From contig CDRNVI010000140.1 in assembly GCA_977017575.1 (NCBI GenBank), positions 248,001 to 312,000 of the forward strand: a stretch of DNA of 64,000 bases, in the 5' to 3' direction. Numbering within the stretch: the stretch's first letter is position 1; every line of letters begins with the position of its first letter. The DNA comes from Paramoeba atlantica (lineage: Eukaryota; Discosea). The position numbers were made by a program, and so were the translations under genes. Below are positions 53,357 through 64,000 of the stretch, piece after piece. The notes beneath the pieces are model-generated. The model ran no database searches and was not told where the DNA came from. It was given only the letters and a program-made list of their open reading frames with translations.

Positions 53357-53873
53357 CCCCTTTCTCCAATGAACGCTCGAAAGAACGAGCAGTGAGAGAG
53401 AACGCCAGAAAACAGGAGAACAACGAGAGAAAGAGGGAAAGCACAACCAGACGGTCTCTTTTCGGTGTCTGAAAAGCGATTTTTCTTTTTTGAGTGAGTT
53501 GGTTTGGGAGAGAGGAATTGGAAACACTGCCAAGAAAGAGGGACCGAACAGCGAGAGAGAGAAATGCCAGAGAACGAAGAACAAAAAAGGGTGCTGACGA
53601 TAAAAAGGGTGACCGTTTGCGGTGGTCGCTTCTTTTGGGTTTTCCGGAAAAAAAGCGCTATTTATTTAGAGGCTAAAAAACCGCCCGGCCATTATTTGAG
53701 TGCCCGAAAAAAAACCTTCACTTTCCTTTTCGTTGTTTCGTTGTGCCACGCCCAACCCTTCTCTCAACTGTTCAACTTTAGCGCAGAGGTACGCCTGAAG
53801 CTTCGAAGAACGACGATCAGTGCTTCACTTTTTGTCTTCTGGTTTTGAGAAGAGGGGATTCACCTTGGTGAGT
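53357..53873. promoter_or_regulatory. Head-to-head intergenic region, copies 7 and 8
   Basis: The left part (to about 53600) is the minus-strand promoter module. The right part (53600-53873) is private and more GC-rich (ggttttccggaaaaaaagcgc, ccgcccggcc), with an AT box ctatttattta at 53658-53668. This is the turning point of the array, where transcription switches from minus to plus. Confidence 0.6.
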
Positions 53874-55834
53874 ATGTCTGTTCGTTTGTTGTTTGAGTTG
53901 GTTGTTGTCCTTCTCTTCTTCAACCTCAACTTTATTACCACAACAAACCTCAGAAAACCCATCCCAAACCTTCCAATCCCATCACCACCATCCCCTTCTC
54001 CTCCAACAAACACAAACGAAACATGTTTTGAATACAAACTCGAAAACGAATGTTCTTCTCTTTTGAACGATGTCAATGTCAACTCAACAATCCAACACAT
54101 TTTGTTTGATTCAATTAGTTTGAATGTTTCTGATATTCGAATGATTTCATCAGATTGTCGAAGACCATTATTGTGGTTTGTTTGTGGATTGATGTTTCCT
54201 CGTTGTCCTTCTGAAACAATCGAAGAACAATTTTGTCGACAAGTTGAAGGATGTTATCAAGTCAACGAAAGATGTGAACCATTTGGTCTTTCAATTGATT
54301 GTCTTTTTCCATCTTTTGAGGAAGAAGAAGATGAAGAATGTTCAACAAGAATTTCAAAAGAAATTGAAGAAGCAACAGAAAATGGAATCAAAGTGGAAAC
54401 ATGTTTGGGAGAACAAAAAGAAACAATTGAATGTTGTCCAGATCCATTTATTGTTGATTTTGAAGGAGAATGTGTTGTTGAATGTCCACAATATTGGTAT
54501 GGGAAACGATACGAAACAAGTGTTCAGATTACTTTGTTTGTATTGTTATGGGTTGGAGTTGTGAGTGTATTTATTGGACAGTTTCCTCTTTTTATGATGT
54601 CTTTGAATACAAGGTGAGTGTTTTTTATGTTTTTAAATAATATCAATTTTAATGAAATCAAATGAAATCAGACAATTCATTAAAACTATTCACCACTCCT
54701 CCACACTCCTATCCTCATCATTAACAATTGAAAATTAACTTGGTTTATTTTTTATTTTCTTTGAAAGATATCCAGCTTCTGTTCTGTTACTCACGCTCAC
54801 CGCAACCCTAATGACCGAATTTTTTCTCTCTTTTGTGGTGTTTGCTGGTTTGTAATTTTCTTTCCAACAATCTCATTTTTACAAATTTTAAATAAAATCC
54901 AAATATCAGGTGGAACTGAAGAATATTTATGTGGAAATGAAGAAAGTTATCTTGTTGCATTAAATCGTTTTGGGAGATCTCGAGTTGCAGGAATTCAAAT
55001 GAGTTTTTGGATAATGTTTATAAACATAACATTATCATTGTGGGCAGTCCAATCTTTTAATACCTTTTGTTTTATTGCAAGGTACTTTTTCTTTTCTTTT
55101 TTATCTCTTGATTTGTTCCTCTCTTTCTTTTGAGATTTCTTTTGATTTCTTTATTCAGGGTAAAGTGGAAGTTTTTTGAACGATTCATAGATGGTTCAGT
55201 TTCCAAATGGATTCAAATTTGTTTTGTTGTGCCATGCTTTTTCGTCCCTTTTGCTCTCTTTCTCTTTTGTGTGATTTACTTTTTCACACACAACTCTTCT
55301 TCTGACAAACTTCTTGTTGTGCCTTCGCCCTTTCTGGTGGTACCATTTCCCTTCCGTCGAGATACTTCTCTTGATGACATATTTCGAGTTTATGGGACGA
55401 TTTGCATATGTACAGTCACCCTGTTCATTGTTTTATCAATCATATTAGTTTTTGGGATTAGTTATCAAATTGCTTTCCTTCAATGGAGAGCAATGTTTAT
55501 CCAATTTTACTTCTTAATTACTTGTGGAATTTTTTTCTGGTACTATGTGGGGAGTGATCCTGATAGAGTGATACCAAATTACATTGAGTGTGTTGGGTCT
55601 CATCCACGAATTGATCCACCTCCTTGTCAACGAAATCCAACTGGCGGACGAATTATGAATTTGTTAACCTATTTGGCAACCTTTTTATTTCCAGTTATAA
55701 TCAGCTTTGTTGTTACTTTTACGAATCCTCTTGTGTCTGGGTGGTGGAAAGAACTCATTTTCAAACGTAAAATTGTTCGAAGTATGTCTACCTTGGAGCC
55801 TGGAACCTCAATGAAAGATAAGGGGGAAACATAA
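53874..55834 (+). CDS. Frizzled-like receptor, copy 8 (class A)
   Basis: Exons at 53874 to about 54613, 54769-54850, 54910-55080 and 55159-55834. Start MSVRLLFELVVVLLFFNLN, linker TTTNLRKPIPNL, then the common CRD with DIRMISSDC and GCYQVNERC. Exon 4 has an unusual loop after helix 4 (VVPSPFLVVPFPFRRDTSLD) shared with copy 11, and PPCQRNPTGG where other copies have NPSEG. The tail is VRSMSTLEPGTSMKDKGET. Exon 2 encodes LLLTLTATLMTEFFLSFVV. Confidence 0.9.
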
Positions 55835-56281
55835 CTCGTTTACAAATTTATTTTTATGATTAGATAAAAAATTGATAAAAAAACATCAGTGTTCATGGAC
55901 TAATTCAGTCAATCCAACCTGAGGAGTTTGTTCGAAAGGATTTCTTTAGCGGAACTGGAGCAGAAGATGAGATTTTTACTCCAGACAAATCACTCTTTGA
56001 ATCCTCCATTTTAGCTCCACAACAGGCAAATATTGCAAACATAAATTGACAAAAGAAAGAAAACTGTGATTGAATGAAAAGAAAATGGGTCAGAACTGTC
56101 GAAAGTGTTGGACATCAAAATATCAATGTCTCAACCAAAGAGACGGTGCTAATTTTAGGCGACTAAATCGCTAACTTCCTATTTTTGCTTGTTTTGTTGT
56201 GGGAAAAAGAAACTCTTTCTCTTTGCTGCTTCGCTTTGTTTTTGTCCCATTTGTCTCCAGGGCGAGAACCTTTGGCAAGTG
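55835..56281. repeat. Array spacer 8/9
   Basis: The first part (55835-56010) copies the region that lies after copy 11, including the end of the ARF-GEF gene. The second part (56011-56281) is nearly the same as 58319-58591 before copy 10, so the promoters of copies 9 and 10 are duplicates. It includes tcaaccaaagagacggtgct and a G-rich stretch just before the ATG. Confidence 0.85.
55886..56010 (-). pseudogene. Remnant of the ARF-GEF 3' end
   Basis: On the minus strand this matches the last coding stretch of the gene at 62745 (SSSAPV, LKKSFRTNSSG and the downstream stop), but one extra base (aatccaacctgagg against aatccacctgagg) shifts the frame and substitutions are present. No upstream exons accompany it. 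It shows that a piece of the flanking gene was carried into the array during duplication. Confidence 0.9.
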
Positions 56282-58256
56282 ATGTCTGTTTGTTTGTTGT
56301 TTGAGTTTGTTGTTGTCCTCCTCTTCTTCAACCTCAACTTTATTACCACAACAAACCTCAGAAAACCCATCCCAAACCTTCCAATCCCATCACCACCATC
56401 CCCTTCTCCTCCCACAAACGCAAACGAAACATGTTTTGAATACAAACTCGAAAACGAATGTTCTTCTCTTTTGGGTGATATCGATATGAACTCAACAACC
56501 CAATACATTTTGTTTGATTCAATCAGTTTGAATGTTTCTGATATTCGATTGGTTCCATCAGATTGTCGAAGACCATTATTGTGGTTTGTTTGTGGATTGG
56601 TGTTTCCTCGTTGTCCTTCTGAAACAATAGAAGAACAACTTTGCCGACAAGTTGAAGGATGTTATCAAGTTAACGAAATATGTGAATCATTTGGTCTTTC
56701 AATTGATTGTCTTTTTCCACCCTTTGAGGAAGAAGAAGATGAAGAATGTTCAACAAGAATTTCAAAAGAAATTGAAGAAGCAACAGAAAATGGAATCAAA
56801 GTGGAAACATGTTTGGGAGAACAAAAAGAAACAATTGAATGTTGTCCAGATCCATTTATTGTTGATTTTGAAGGAGAATGTGTTGTTGAATGTCCACAAT
56901 ATTGGTATGGAGAACGATATGAAACAAGTGTTCAGATCACTTTGTTTGTATTGTTATGGGTTGGAGTTGTGAGTGTGTTTATTGGACAGTTTCCTCTTTT
57001 TATGATGTCTTTGAATACAAGGTGAGTGTTTTTTTATGTTTTTAAATAATATCAATTTTAATGAAATCAACTTGAAATCAGACAATCCATTAAAACTACT
57101 CACCACTTCTCCATACTCCTCCACACTCATCATTAACAATTGAAAATTAACTTGGTTTAATTTTTTATTTTCTTTGAAAGATATCCAGCTTGTGTTTTGG
57201 TCATTAATAGCATTACAATCCTTCTCCAAGAAATATTTTTTTCATTTGCAATGTTTGCTGGTTTGTAATTTTCTTTCCAACAATCTCATTTTTACAAATT
57301 TTAAATAAAATCCAAATATCAGGTGGAACTGAAGAATATTTCTGTGGGAATGAAGAAAATTATCTTGTTGCATTAAATCATTTTGGAAGATCTCGAGTTG
57401 CAGGAATTCAAATGAGTTTTTGGATATTGTTTACAAACATAACATTATCACTGTGGATAGTTCTCTCCTTTAATACATTTTGTTTTATTGCAAGGTACTT
57501 TTTCTTTTCTTTTTTATCTCTTGATTTGTTCCTCTCTTTCTTTTGAGATTTCTTTTGATTTCTTTATTCAGGGTAAAGTGGAAGTTTTTTGAACGATTCG
57601 TAGATGGTTCAGTTTCTAAATGGATTCAAATTTGTTTTGTTGTGCCATGCTTTTTCGTCCCTTTTGCTCTCTTTCTCTTTTGTGTGATTTATTTTTTCAC
57701 ACACAACTCTTCTTCTGACAAACTTCTTCTCTCTCCATCACCATTTCTATTTGCAGCTTTTCCTTTTTATATTCCTCCTCTTGATGACATACTTCGAGTT
57801 TATGGAGCGATTTGCACATGTATAGTCGCTCTGTTCGTTATTTTATCAATCATGTTCGTTTTTGGGATTAATTATCGAATTATTTTCCTTCAATGGAGAG
57901 CAATTTTTATCCAATTTTACTTTTTATTTACTTGTGGGATTTTTCTTTGGTTCTATCTGGGGAGTGAATCTGATAAAGTAATACAAAATTACATTGAGTG
58001 TGTTGGGTCTCATCCACGAATTGATCCACCTCCTTGTCAACGAAATCCAAGTGAAGGACGAATTATGTTTTTGTTAACCTTTTTGATCATATTTTTGTTT
58101 CCAGTTGTAATCAGCATTGTTGTTACTTTTACAAATCCTCTTGTGTCTGGGTGGTGGAAAGAATTGATTTTCAAACGTAAAATTGTTCGAAATATGTCAG
58201 ACTTGGATTCTGGAACCTCAAATTCTGTTTCGAAAGAAAAGGAAGGGATACAATGA
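56282..58256 (+). CDS. Frizzled-like receptor, copy 9 (class A)
   Basis: Exons at 56282 to about 57021, 57179-57263, 57323-57495 and 57571-58256. The start is MSVCLLFEFVVVLLFFNLN. The CRD has private residues at its opening (LLGDIDMNSTTQYILF) and CESFGLSIDC. Exon 2 encodes VLVINSITILLQEIFFSF, exon 3 begins GTEEYFCGNEENYLVALN, and exon 4 ends SDLDSGTSNSVSKEKEGIQ, the same end as copy 7. Confidence 0.9.
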
Positions 58257-58591
58257 ACATATTTATTTTTTCAATTTGACCAATCTTTTAGAGAAATCAA
58301 TTTGAACCTGGTTAAATTTTAGCTCCACAACAGGCAAATATTGCAAACATAAATTGACAAAAGAAAGAGAAAACTATGATTGAATGAAAAGAAAATGGGT
58401 CAGAACTGTCGAAAGTGTTGGACATCAAAATATCAATGTCTCAACCAAAGAGACGGTGCTAATTTTAGGCGACTAAATCGTTCACTTCCTATTTTTGCTT
58501 GTTTTGTTGTGGGAAAAAGAAACTCTTTCTCTTTGTTGCTTCGCTTTGTTTTTGTCCCATTTGTCTCCAGGGCGAGAACCTTTGGCAAGTG
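58257..58591. repeat. Array spacer 9/10
   Basis: 58257-58318 is the 3' flank of copy 9, found inverted after copy 7 at 51300-51382. 58319-58591 repeats the promoter at 56011-56281 with very few changes. Confidence 0.85.
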
Positions 58592-60430
58592 ATGTCTGTT
58601 TGTTTGTTGTTTGAGTTTGTTGTTGTCCTCCTCTTCTTCAACCTCAACTTTATTACCACAACAAACCTCAGAAAACCCATCCCAAACCTTCCAATCCCAT
58701 CACCACCATCCCCTTCTCCTCCAACAAACGCAAACGAAACATGTTTTGAATACAAACTCGAAAACGAATGTTCTTCTCTTTTGAACGATGTCAATGTCAA
58801 CTCAACAATTCAACACATTTTGTTTGATTCAATCAGTTTGAATGTTTCTGATATTCGATTGGTTCCATCGGGTTGTCGAAGACCATTATTGTGGTTTGTT
58901 TGTGGATTGGTGTTTCCTCGTTGTCCTTCTGAAACAATTGAAGAACAATTTTGTCGACAAGTTGAAGGATGTCATCAAGTCAACGAAAGATGTGAACCAT
59001 TCGATGTTTCTTTTGATTGTCTTTTTCCACCTTTTGAAGAAGAAGAAGATGAAGAATGTTCAACAAGAATTTCAAAAGAAATTGAAGAAGCAACAGAAAA
59101 CGGAATCAAAGTGGAAACGTGTTTGGGAGAACAAAAAGAAACAATTGAATGTTGTCCAGATCCATTTATTGTTGATTTTGAAGGAGAGTGTGTTGTTGAA
59201 TGTCCACAATATTGGTATGGGGAACGATATGAAAGAGCGATTCGAATCACTTTGTTTATCTTGCTTTGGATTGGTTTTGTCCTCTTTTTTGTTGGACAAA
59301 TTCCTCTCTTTGCAGTCTCAATTACTCAAAGGTTTGTCATTTGAACTCTTTTTTTAGTTTCATTCTTTAAAAGTTTGTTGGAAAAAAAAAGGTATCCGAA
59401 TTATGTGTTGCCTCTCTCCGTTTTGTCCAATCTCATGCTTGAAGTGTTTTTCTGTTTTTCAGTTTTTGCTGGTAAGTTACTTTTTTTTCTCTTTTTCTGA
59501 TTTCAAATTTAAAGAATGGGATTTTTTTGATTTCTCTTTTCATTTTTCTTTTAGGAGGACCAGAAGAGTATGTTTGTGGAAATGATGAAAATTACTTTTC
59601 TGCTTTGGATTCTTTTGGAAGATCACGAGTGGCTGGAATTCAAATGAGCTTTTTTGTCTTCTTTTTAGCTTTGACGTATTCTTTATGGGTCATCAATTCT
59701 TTCTCAACTTTTTGTTTTATTGCCAAGTTCTTTTCTTTTTTTTTTTAAATTCTGTAATCCAACATCTCATTTTTGAAATGGAAGGGTAAAATATAATCTC
59801 TTTGGGAGATTTGTAACTCATCCAGTTCCCCGCATCTTTGAATACGGCCTTTTGGCAACCTCCTTCATTTTTTCTCTGACAATGTTTCTTTTTTTTGTTA
59901 TTTACTTTTTCACTTCTGAGACACATGTAATTCCGGTTTCGATTGTTTTTGCTGCACTGCCATTGACGAATCCTCTTTTCAATGTTTATCAATCTTTTAT
60001 CACGATTTGTATTGGTTTAATTGCAATATTTTCGTTTGGTACAGACATCCTAATCGCCAAAATTAATTATCGACTTCTTTATTTTCAATGGAGGGGTGTG
60101 TTTGTCCAGTGTTTTCTTGTCGTCCTTGTTGCATTTACTATTTGGATTCTTTTCTTTCAGGAACAAGAGTCAATTATTGAAGAGTATATTTATTGTGTAT
60201 CCTCTCACCCTCAAAGTGATCCACCTCCTTGTGAAAAGTCCTTCCGATCAGATCAAGTGATAACAACCTTGGCTCTATTTCTGGTTTTCCTCTTTCCGGT
60301 GGTTGTGAGTCTGATCGTGTACTTTTCCAAAGTACATGTGATTGCATGGTGGAAGGAACTCATTTTCAATCATCGTGTAGTCCAGGATCTTTCAAGTTTG
60401 GAGTCTCTTCTTTCTGCCACCACCTCGTGA
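58592..60430 (+). CDS. Frizzled-like receptor, copy 10 (common CRD, divergent class C tail)
   Basis: Exons at 58592 to about 59331, 59393-59471, 59555-59726 and 59786-60430. Signal peptide, linker and CRD follow copies 9 and 11 closely, up to YWYGERYE (about 59232). From there the protein is different: RAIRITLFILLWIGFVLFF for helix 1, YPNYVLPLSVLSNLMLEVFF for helix 2, SFFVFFLALTYSLWVINSF for helix 3, and an exon 4 that keeps only scattered residues (INYRLLYFQWRGVF, SDPPPCEKSF, WWKELIFNHRVV). Introns are at the same places but unrelated in sequence. It is a Frizzled-like receptor of a separate lineage whose first exon has been replaced by, or homogenised with, that of its neighbours. Confidence 0.9.
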
Positions 60431-60838
60431 GAGTGACTGTTGGAGATAGAAGTTGGAAGTTTTGATGATCTGGGAGGGACAAATATCTAAATCTGAACAG
60501 CAAAAGAATTTACATTGAAAAAATTTTGTTTGGGAGAGGACTCTTTGTGAGAGGATCTCTAATGATGATAGGTTATGATGGAACTCTTGTTCAAATTTGT
60601 ATTTGTCAAGTTTGAAAAACTTAAATGGAGAAAGAGAAAATAACTCTTGAATTGTAAAAAGAAATAGCCAAAACTTCCTCGTTTTTGTTTAAAGTCCTGT
60701 TCTCCATCTCGGCTCAATGTTCTCATTTCAGTCATCAAAGAGACTGGAGCTTATTTTAGGTTTCTAAATTCTTTCCTTTCTTTGTTCGTCTTTTGGGAAG
60801 AGGGGGCTCACCTTTCTTGAAGCGTTCATTGGTGAGTT
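60431..60838. other. Spacer between copies 10 and 11
   Basis: This sequence is mostly private. Only the part near 60720-60780 (tcaaagagactggagcttattttagg) resembles the promoter of copies 9 and 10. I see no gene. Confidence 0.55.
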
Positions 60839-62692
60839 ATGTCTGTTCGTTTGTTGTTTGAGTTGGTTGTTGTCTTCTTCTTCTTCAACCTCAACTTTAT
60901 TACCACAACAAACCTCAGAAAACCCACCCCAAACCTTCCAATCCCATCACCACCCCCTTTTCCTCCATGTTTTGAATACGAACTCGAAAACGAATGTTCT
61001 TCTCTTTTGAACGATGTCAATGTAAACTCAACAATTCAACACATTTTGTTTGATGTAATCAGTTTGAATGTTTCTGATATTCGATTGGTTCCATCAGATT
61101 GTCGAAGACCATTCTTGTGGTTTGTTTGTGGATTGGTGTTTCCTCGTTGTCCTTCTGAAACAATAGAAGAACAATTTTGTCGACAAGTTGAAGGATGTCA
61201 TCAAGTCAACGAAAGATGTGAACCATTTGGTCTTTCAATTGATTGTCTTTTTCCATCTTTTGAGGATGAAGAAGATGAGGAATGTTCGACAAGAATTTCA
61301 AAAGAAATTGAAGAAGCAACAGAAAATGGAATCAAAGTGGAAACATGTTTGGGAGAACAAAAAGAAACAATTGAATGTTGTCCAGATCCATTTATTGTTG
61401 ATTTTGAAGGAGAATGTGTTGTTGAATGTCCACAATATTCGTATGGGAAACGATATGAAACAAGTGTTCAGATTACTTTGTTTGTGTTGTTATGGGTTGG
61501 AGTTGTGAGTGTATTTATTGGACAGTTCCCACTTTTTATGATGTCTTTGAATACAAGGTGAGTGTTTTTATGTTTTTAAATATCAATGAAAATCACCTTG
61601 GTTTATTTTTTATTTTTTTTGAAAGATATCCAGCTTCTGTTTTGTTGCTTGCTCTCATCGCAAACCTAATGACCGAATTTTTTCTCTCTTTTGTGGTGTT
61701 TGCTGGTTTGTATTTTTCTTTCCAACAATCTCATTTTTACAAATTTTAAATAAAATCCAAATTTTCAGGTGGAACTGAAGAATATTTATGTGGAAATGAA
61801 GAAAATTATCTTGTTGCATTAAATCATTTTGGAAGATCTCGAGTTGCAGGAATTCAAATGAGTTTTTGGATATTGTTTACAAACATAACATTATCATTGT
61901 GGGCAGTCCAATCTTTTAATACCTTTTGTTTTATTGCAAGGTACTTTTTCTTTTCTTTTTTATCTCTTGATTTGTTCCTCTCTTTCTTTTGAGATTTCTT
62001 TATTCAGGGCAAAGTGGAAGTTTTTTGAACGATTTGTACATGGTTCAGTTTCTAAATGGATTCAAATTTGTTTTGTTGTGCCATGCTTTTTCGTCCCTTT
62101 TGCTCTCTTTCTCTTTTGTGTGATTTATTTTTTCACACACAACTCTTCTTCTGACAAACTTCTTGTTGTGCCTTCGCCCTTTCTGGTGATACCATTTCCC
62201 TTCCATCGAGATACTTCTCTTGATGACATATTTCGAGTTTATGGGACGATTTGCATATGTACAGTCGCTCTGTTCATTGTTTTATCAATCATATTAGTTT
62301 TGGGGATTAATTATCGAATTGCTTTCCTTCAATGGAGAGCAATTTTTGTCCAATTTTACTTCTTAATTGCTTGTGGAATTTTTTTCTGGTACTATCTGGG
62401 GAGTGAACCTGAGAGAGCGATACCAAATTACATTGAGTGTGTTGGGTCTCATCCACGAATTGATCCACCTCCTTGTCAACGAAATCCAAGTGAAGGACGA
62501 GTTTTGGTTTTTTTAACCTATTTGGCAACCTTTTTGTTTCCGGTTGTAATCAGCTTTGTTGTTACTTTTACGAATCCTCTTGTGTCTGGGTGGTGGAAAG
62601 AATTCATTTTCAAACGGAAAATTGTTCGAAATATGTCAGACTTGGAGACTGGAACCTCAAATTCTGCATCGAAAGAAAAGGGGGAAACATAA
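60839..62692 (+). CDS. Frizzled-like receptor, copy 11 (class A)
   Basis: Exons at 60839-61558, about 61626-61705, 61770-61940 and 62009-62692. The start is MSVRLLFELVVVFFFFNLN. The linker is shortened (SPPPFPPCFEYELENEC), which removes the Asn-Glu-Thr glycosylation site that precedes the first CRD cysteine in the other copies. Exon 4 has the loop VVPSPFLVIPFPFHRDTSLD of copy 8 and a private FVHGSVSKW, and ends ETGTSNSASKEKGET. Intron 1 is the shortest of the array and lacks the gaggagtgtg repeat. Confidence 0.9.
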
Positions 62693-62744
62693 CTAGTTTA
62701 CAGATTTATTTTTTATGATTAGATAAAAAATTGATAAAAAAACA

Positions 62745-64000
62745 TCAGTGTTCATGGACTAATTCAGTCAATCCACCTGAGGAGTTTGTTCGAAAGGATT
62801 TCTTTAGCGAAACTGGAGCAGAAGATGAGATTTTTGCTCCGCATAAATCACTCTTTGGATCATCCAAATCTCGAGAATCTCGAGAATCTCGAGAAGGAGG
62901 ATTCAAAGTCGTTCCACTCTTCTTTCTAGTTATCCTTTCACTTAAGTCATATCTTTCACTTTTTTCACTTAAATCATAATAATACGAATCTTCATTTTCA
63001 TCGTTTGTAAGATGAAGTTGACTCTCACTTTGATGCACACGACTTGGACGAAAGGCCAGAGCAGGAGATCTTTGGCTCGCAATCCCAGGTTTGGCTCCAC
63101 CACCATAAGTGGTTCTCTTTTTCAAGTGGCGATGTCCAATAATGAATTGATGCCATTCCTGAAAAAAAAATAATCCTTATTTTTAGGGGAAAAAAAGGTG
63201 AGAAAATGGAGAAAGTTACCTTCCAATCTTGGGTCAATTCTGTTTCGATCTTCAAAGGAAAGTTCCCTGAAGCTAATTGAGCTTTATCTTTTGTTTGAAT
63301 TACAATCCGATTTCTTTTTGGGTTTTCGGAGATTCGAATCCCTTTTAGAGAGATCACCTGTTTTTTTTTCACATAAGAAAATATCCTTTCTTCCACAAGA
63401 ATAACGTCTTACATCTATGTTCTCTTCTACTCCGCCCCCCAAAAATAGATCAAGAAGAAATATACCATGGAAGCTTCAGTATCGGCCTCTGATTTAAAGA
63501 TATGGAGACAACGATCATTGAGCACAACCCATCTTCTTGAAAAAAGTACCCAAGAATGTGCTTTGATCTTTTTTTGGTGGAAGTTTTAGTCAAAATAAAA
63601 AATGTAAAAGAGAAAGGAGCAAGAAACAAAAAAAAAAAAAAGATTACATTGACCCAACCCCTCTTAAGCGCTTTTGGGAAGACAGAGTTTTTCTTCATTT
63701 TGATTTCATTTTCCACAATGTCATCGTACATTGATTCAAGGAGCTCACTAAAAGGGAGAGTGGAGAGAGAGAGAGAGAGAGAGTGGGCAATGAGTAAAGA
63801 AAGGAATGAAAGAAAATGAAATGAAAAAATACCTTGGAAGATCTTCACCTTCATTTATTCCGCGATTATTCTTCAAAAATTGGTCTTTCTTCATTTTATG
63901 TTTGACCTAATAAAAGAACAAATTGAAAACAATCCACAAAAGAAAAATAGAAATCATCAGAGTTCAAAAGAGAGAGTACCTGTGGGTTGTGTGCGTCTGT
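62745..64000 (-). CDS. ARF guanine-nucleotide exchange factor, Sec7-PH (partial, 5' end outside window)
   Basis: The gene enters from the right edge. TDAHNPQ (64000-63980), VKHKMKKDQFLKNNRGINEG (63907-63836) and ELLESMYDDIVENEIKM (63750-63690) are the C-terminal end of a Sec7 domain. A PH domain follows at once: RGWVN (about 63655), RRWVVLNDRCLHIFKSEAD (63540-63467), VISLKGIRISENPKRNRIVI and LTQDWKEWHQFIIGHRH (63362-63125). The last exon is a disordered Ser/Arg/Asp-rich tail with repeats (SRDSRDSRD) and ends GLTELVHEH at 62745. The order Sec7-PH is that of cytohesin-type exchange factors, which activate ARF GTPases at membranes. The catalytic glutamate lies outside the window. A fragment of its 3' end is found at 55886. 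Confidence 0.88.

Overview
This window is nuclear DNA of a unicellular eukaryote. Genes carry many short GT-AG introns, use the standard code and encode typical eukaryotic proteins (CCT gamma, importin alpha, ARF-GEF, C2-metacaspase). Introns and spacers are AT-rich and full of pyrimidine microsatellites. A family of Frizzled-like receptors together with a GBA2 glucosylceramidase and a metacaspase would fit an amoeboid protist such as an amoebozoan, but I cannot place the organism from sequence alone. All exon limits below are read by eye from open frames and splice signals.

Left part (1-11.2 kb). A small unknown gene (1-432, -) is followed by one long minus-strand gene (717-11182) that joins a DUF924 domain to a tRNA(Ile)-lysidine-synthetase-like PP-loop ATPase domain. 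Its introns have been invaded twice: by a 5'-truncated non-LTR retrotransposon with an 18-bp target-site duplication (5285-8053), and by a degenerate Copia-type gag with a 59-bp fold-back (about 9080-10168). Fragments of its own exons are duplicated inside it.

Middle part (11.2-36 kb). Ordinary housekeeping and secretory-pathway genes are mostly arranged head to head: a redox-dead PDI-like membrane protein (+), a kelch protein (-), an ERp29-like protein (+), a membrane cytochrome b5 (-), CCT gamma (-), importin alpha (+), a GBA2-type glucosylceramidase that appears fused to a C-terminal Rho-like pseudo-GTPase ending in a CaaX box (+), GTP cyclohydrolase I (-) and a C2-domain metacaspase (-).

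Right part (36.3-62.7 kb). Eleven Frizzled/Smoothened-like seven-pass receptors lie in one array: copy 1 on plus, copies 2-7 on minus with a period of about 2.5-2.8 kb, and copies 8-11 on plus with a period of about 2.3 kb. Exon 1 (signal peptide, 10-Cys CRD, TM1) is almost identical in all copies, while exons 2-4 fall into three classes (A, B and a divergent C). Copies 6, 7 and 10 are mosaics. Spacers hold repeated promoter modules and broken ends of neighbouring genes that record how the array grew. The window ends in a partial Sec7-PH ARF-GEF gene (62745-64000, -), whose 3' end was also copied into the array at 55886-56010.
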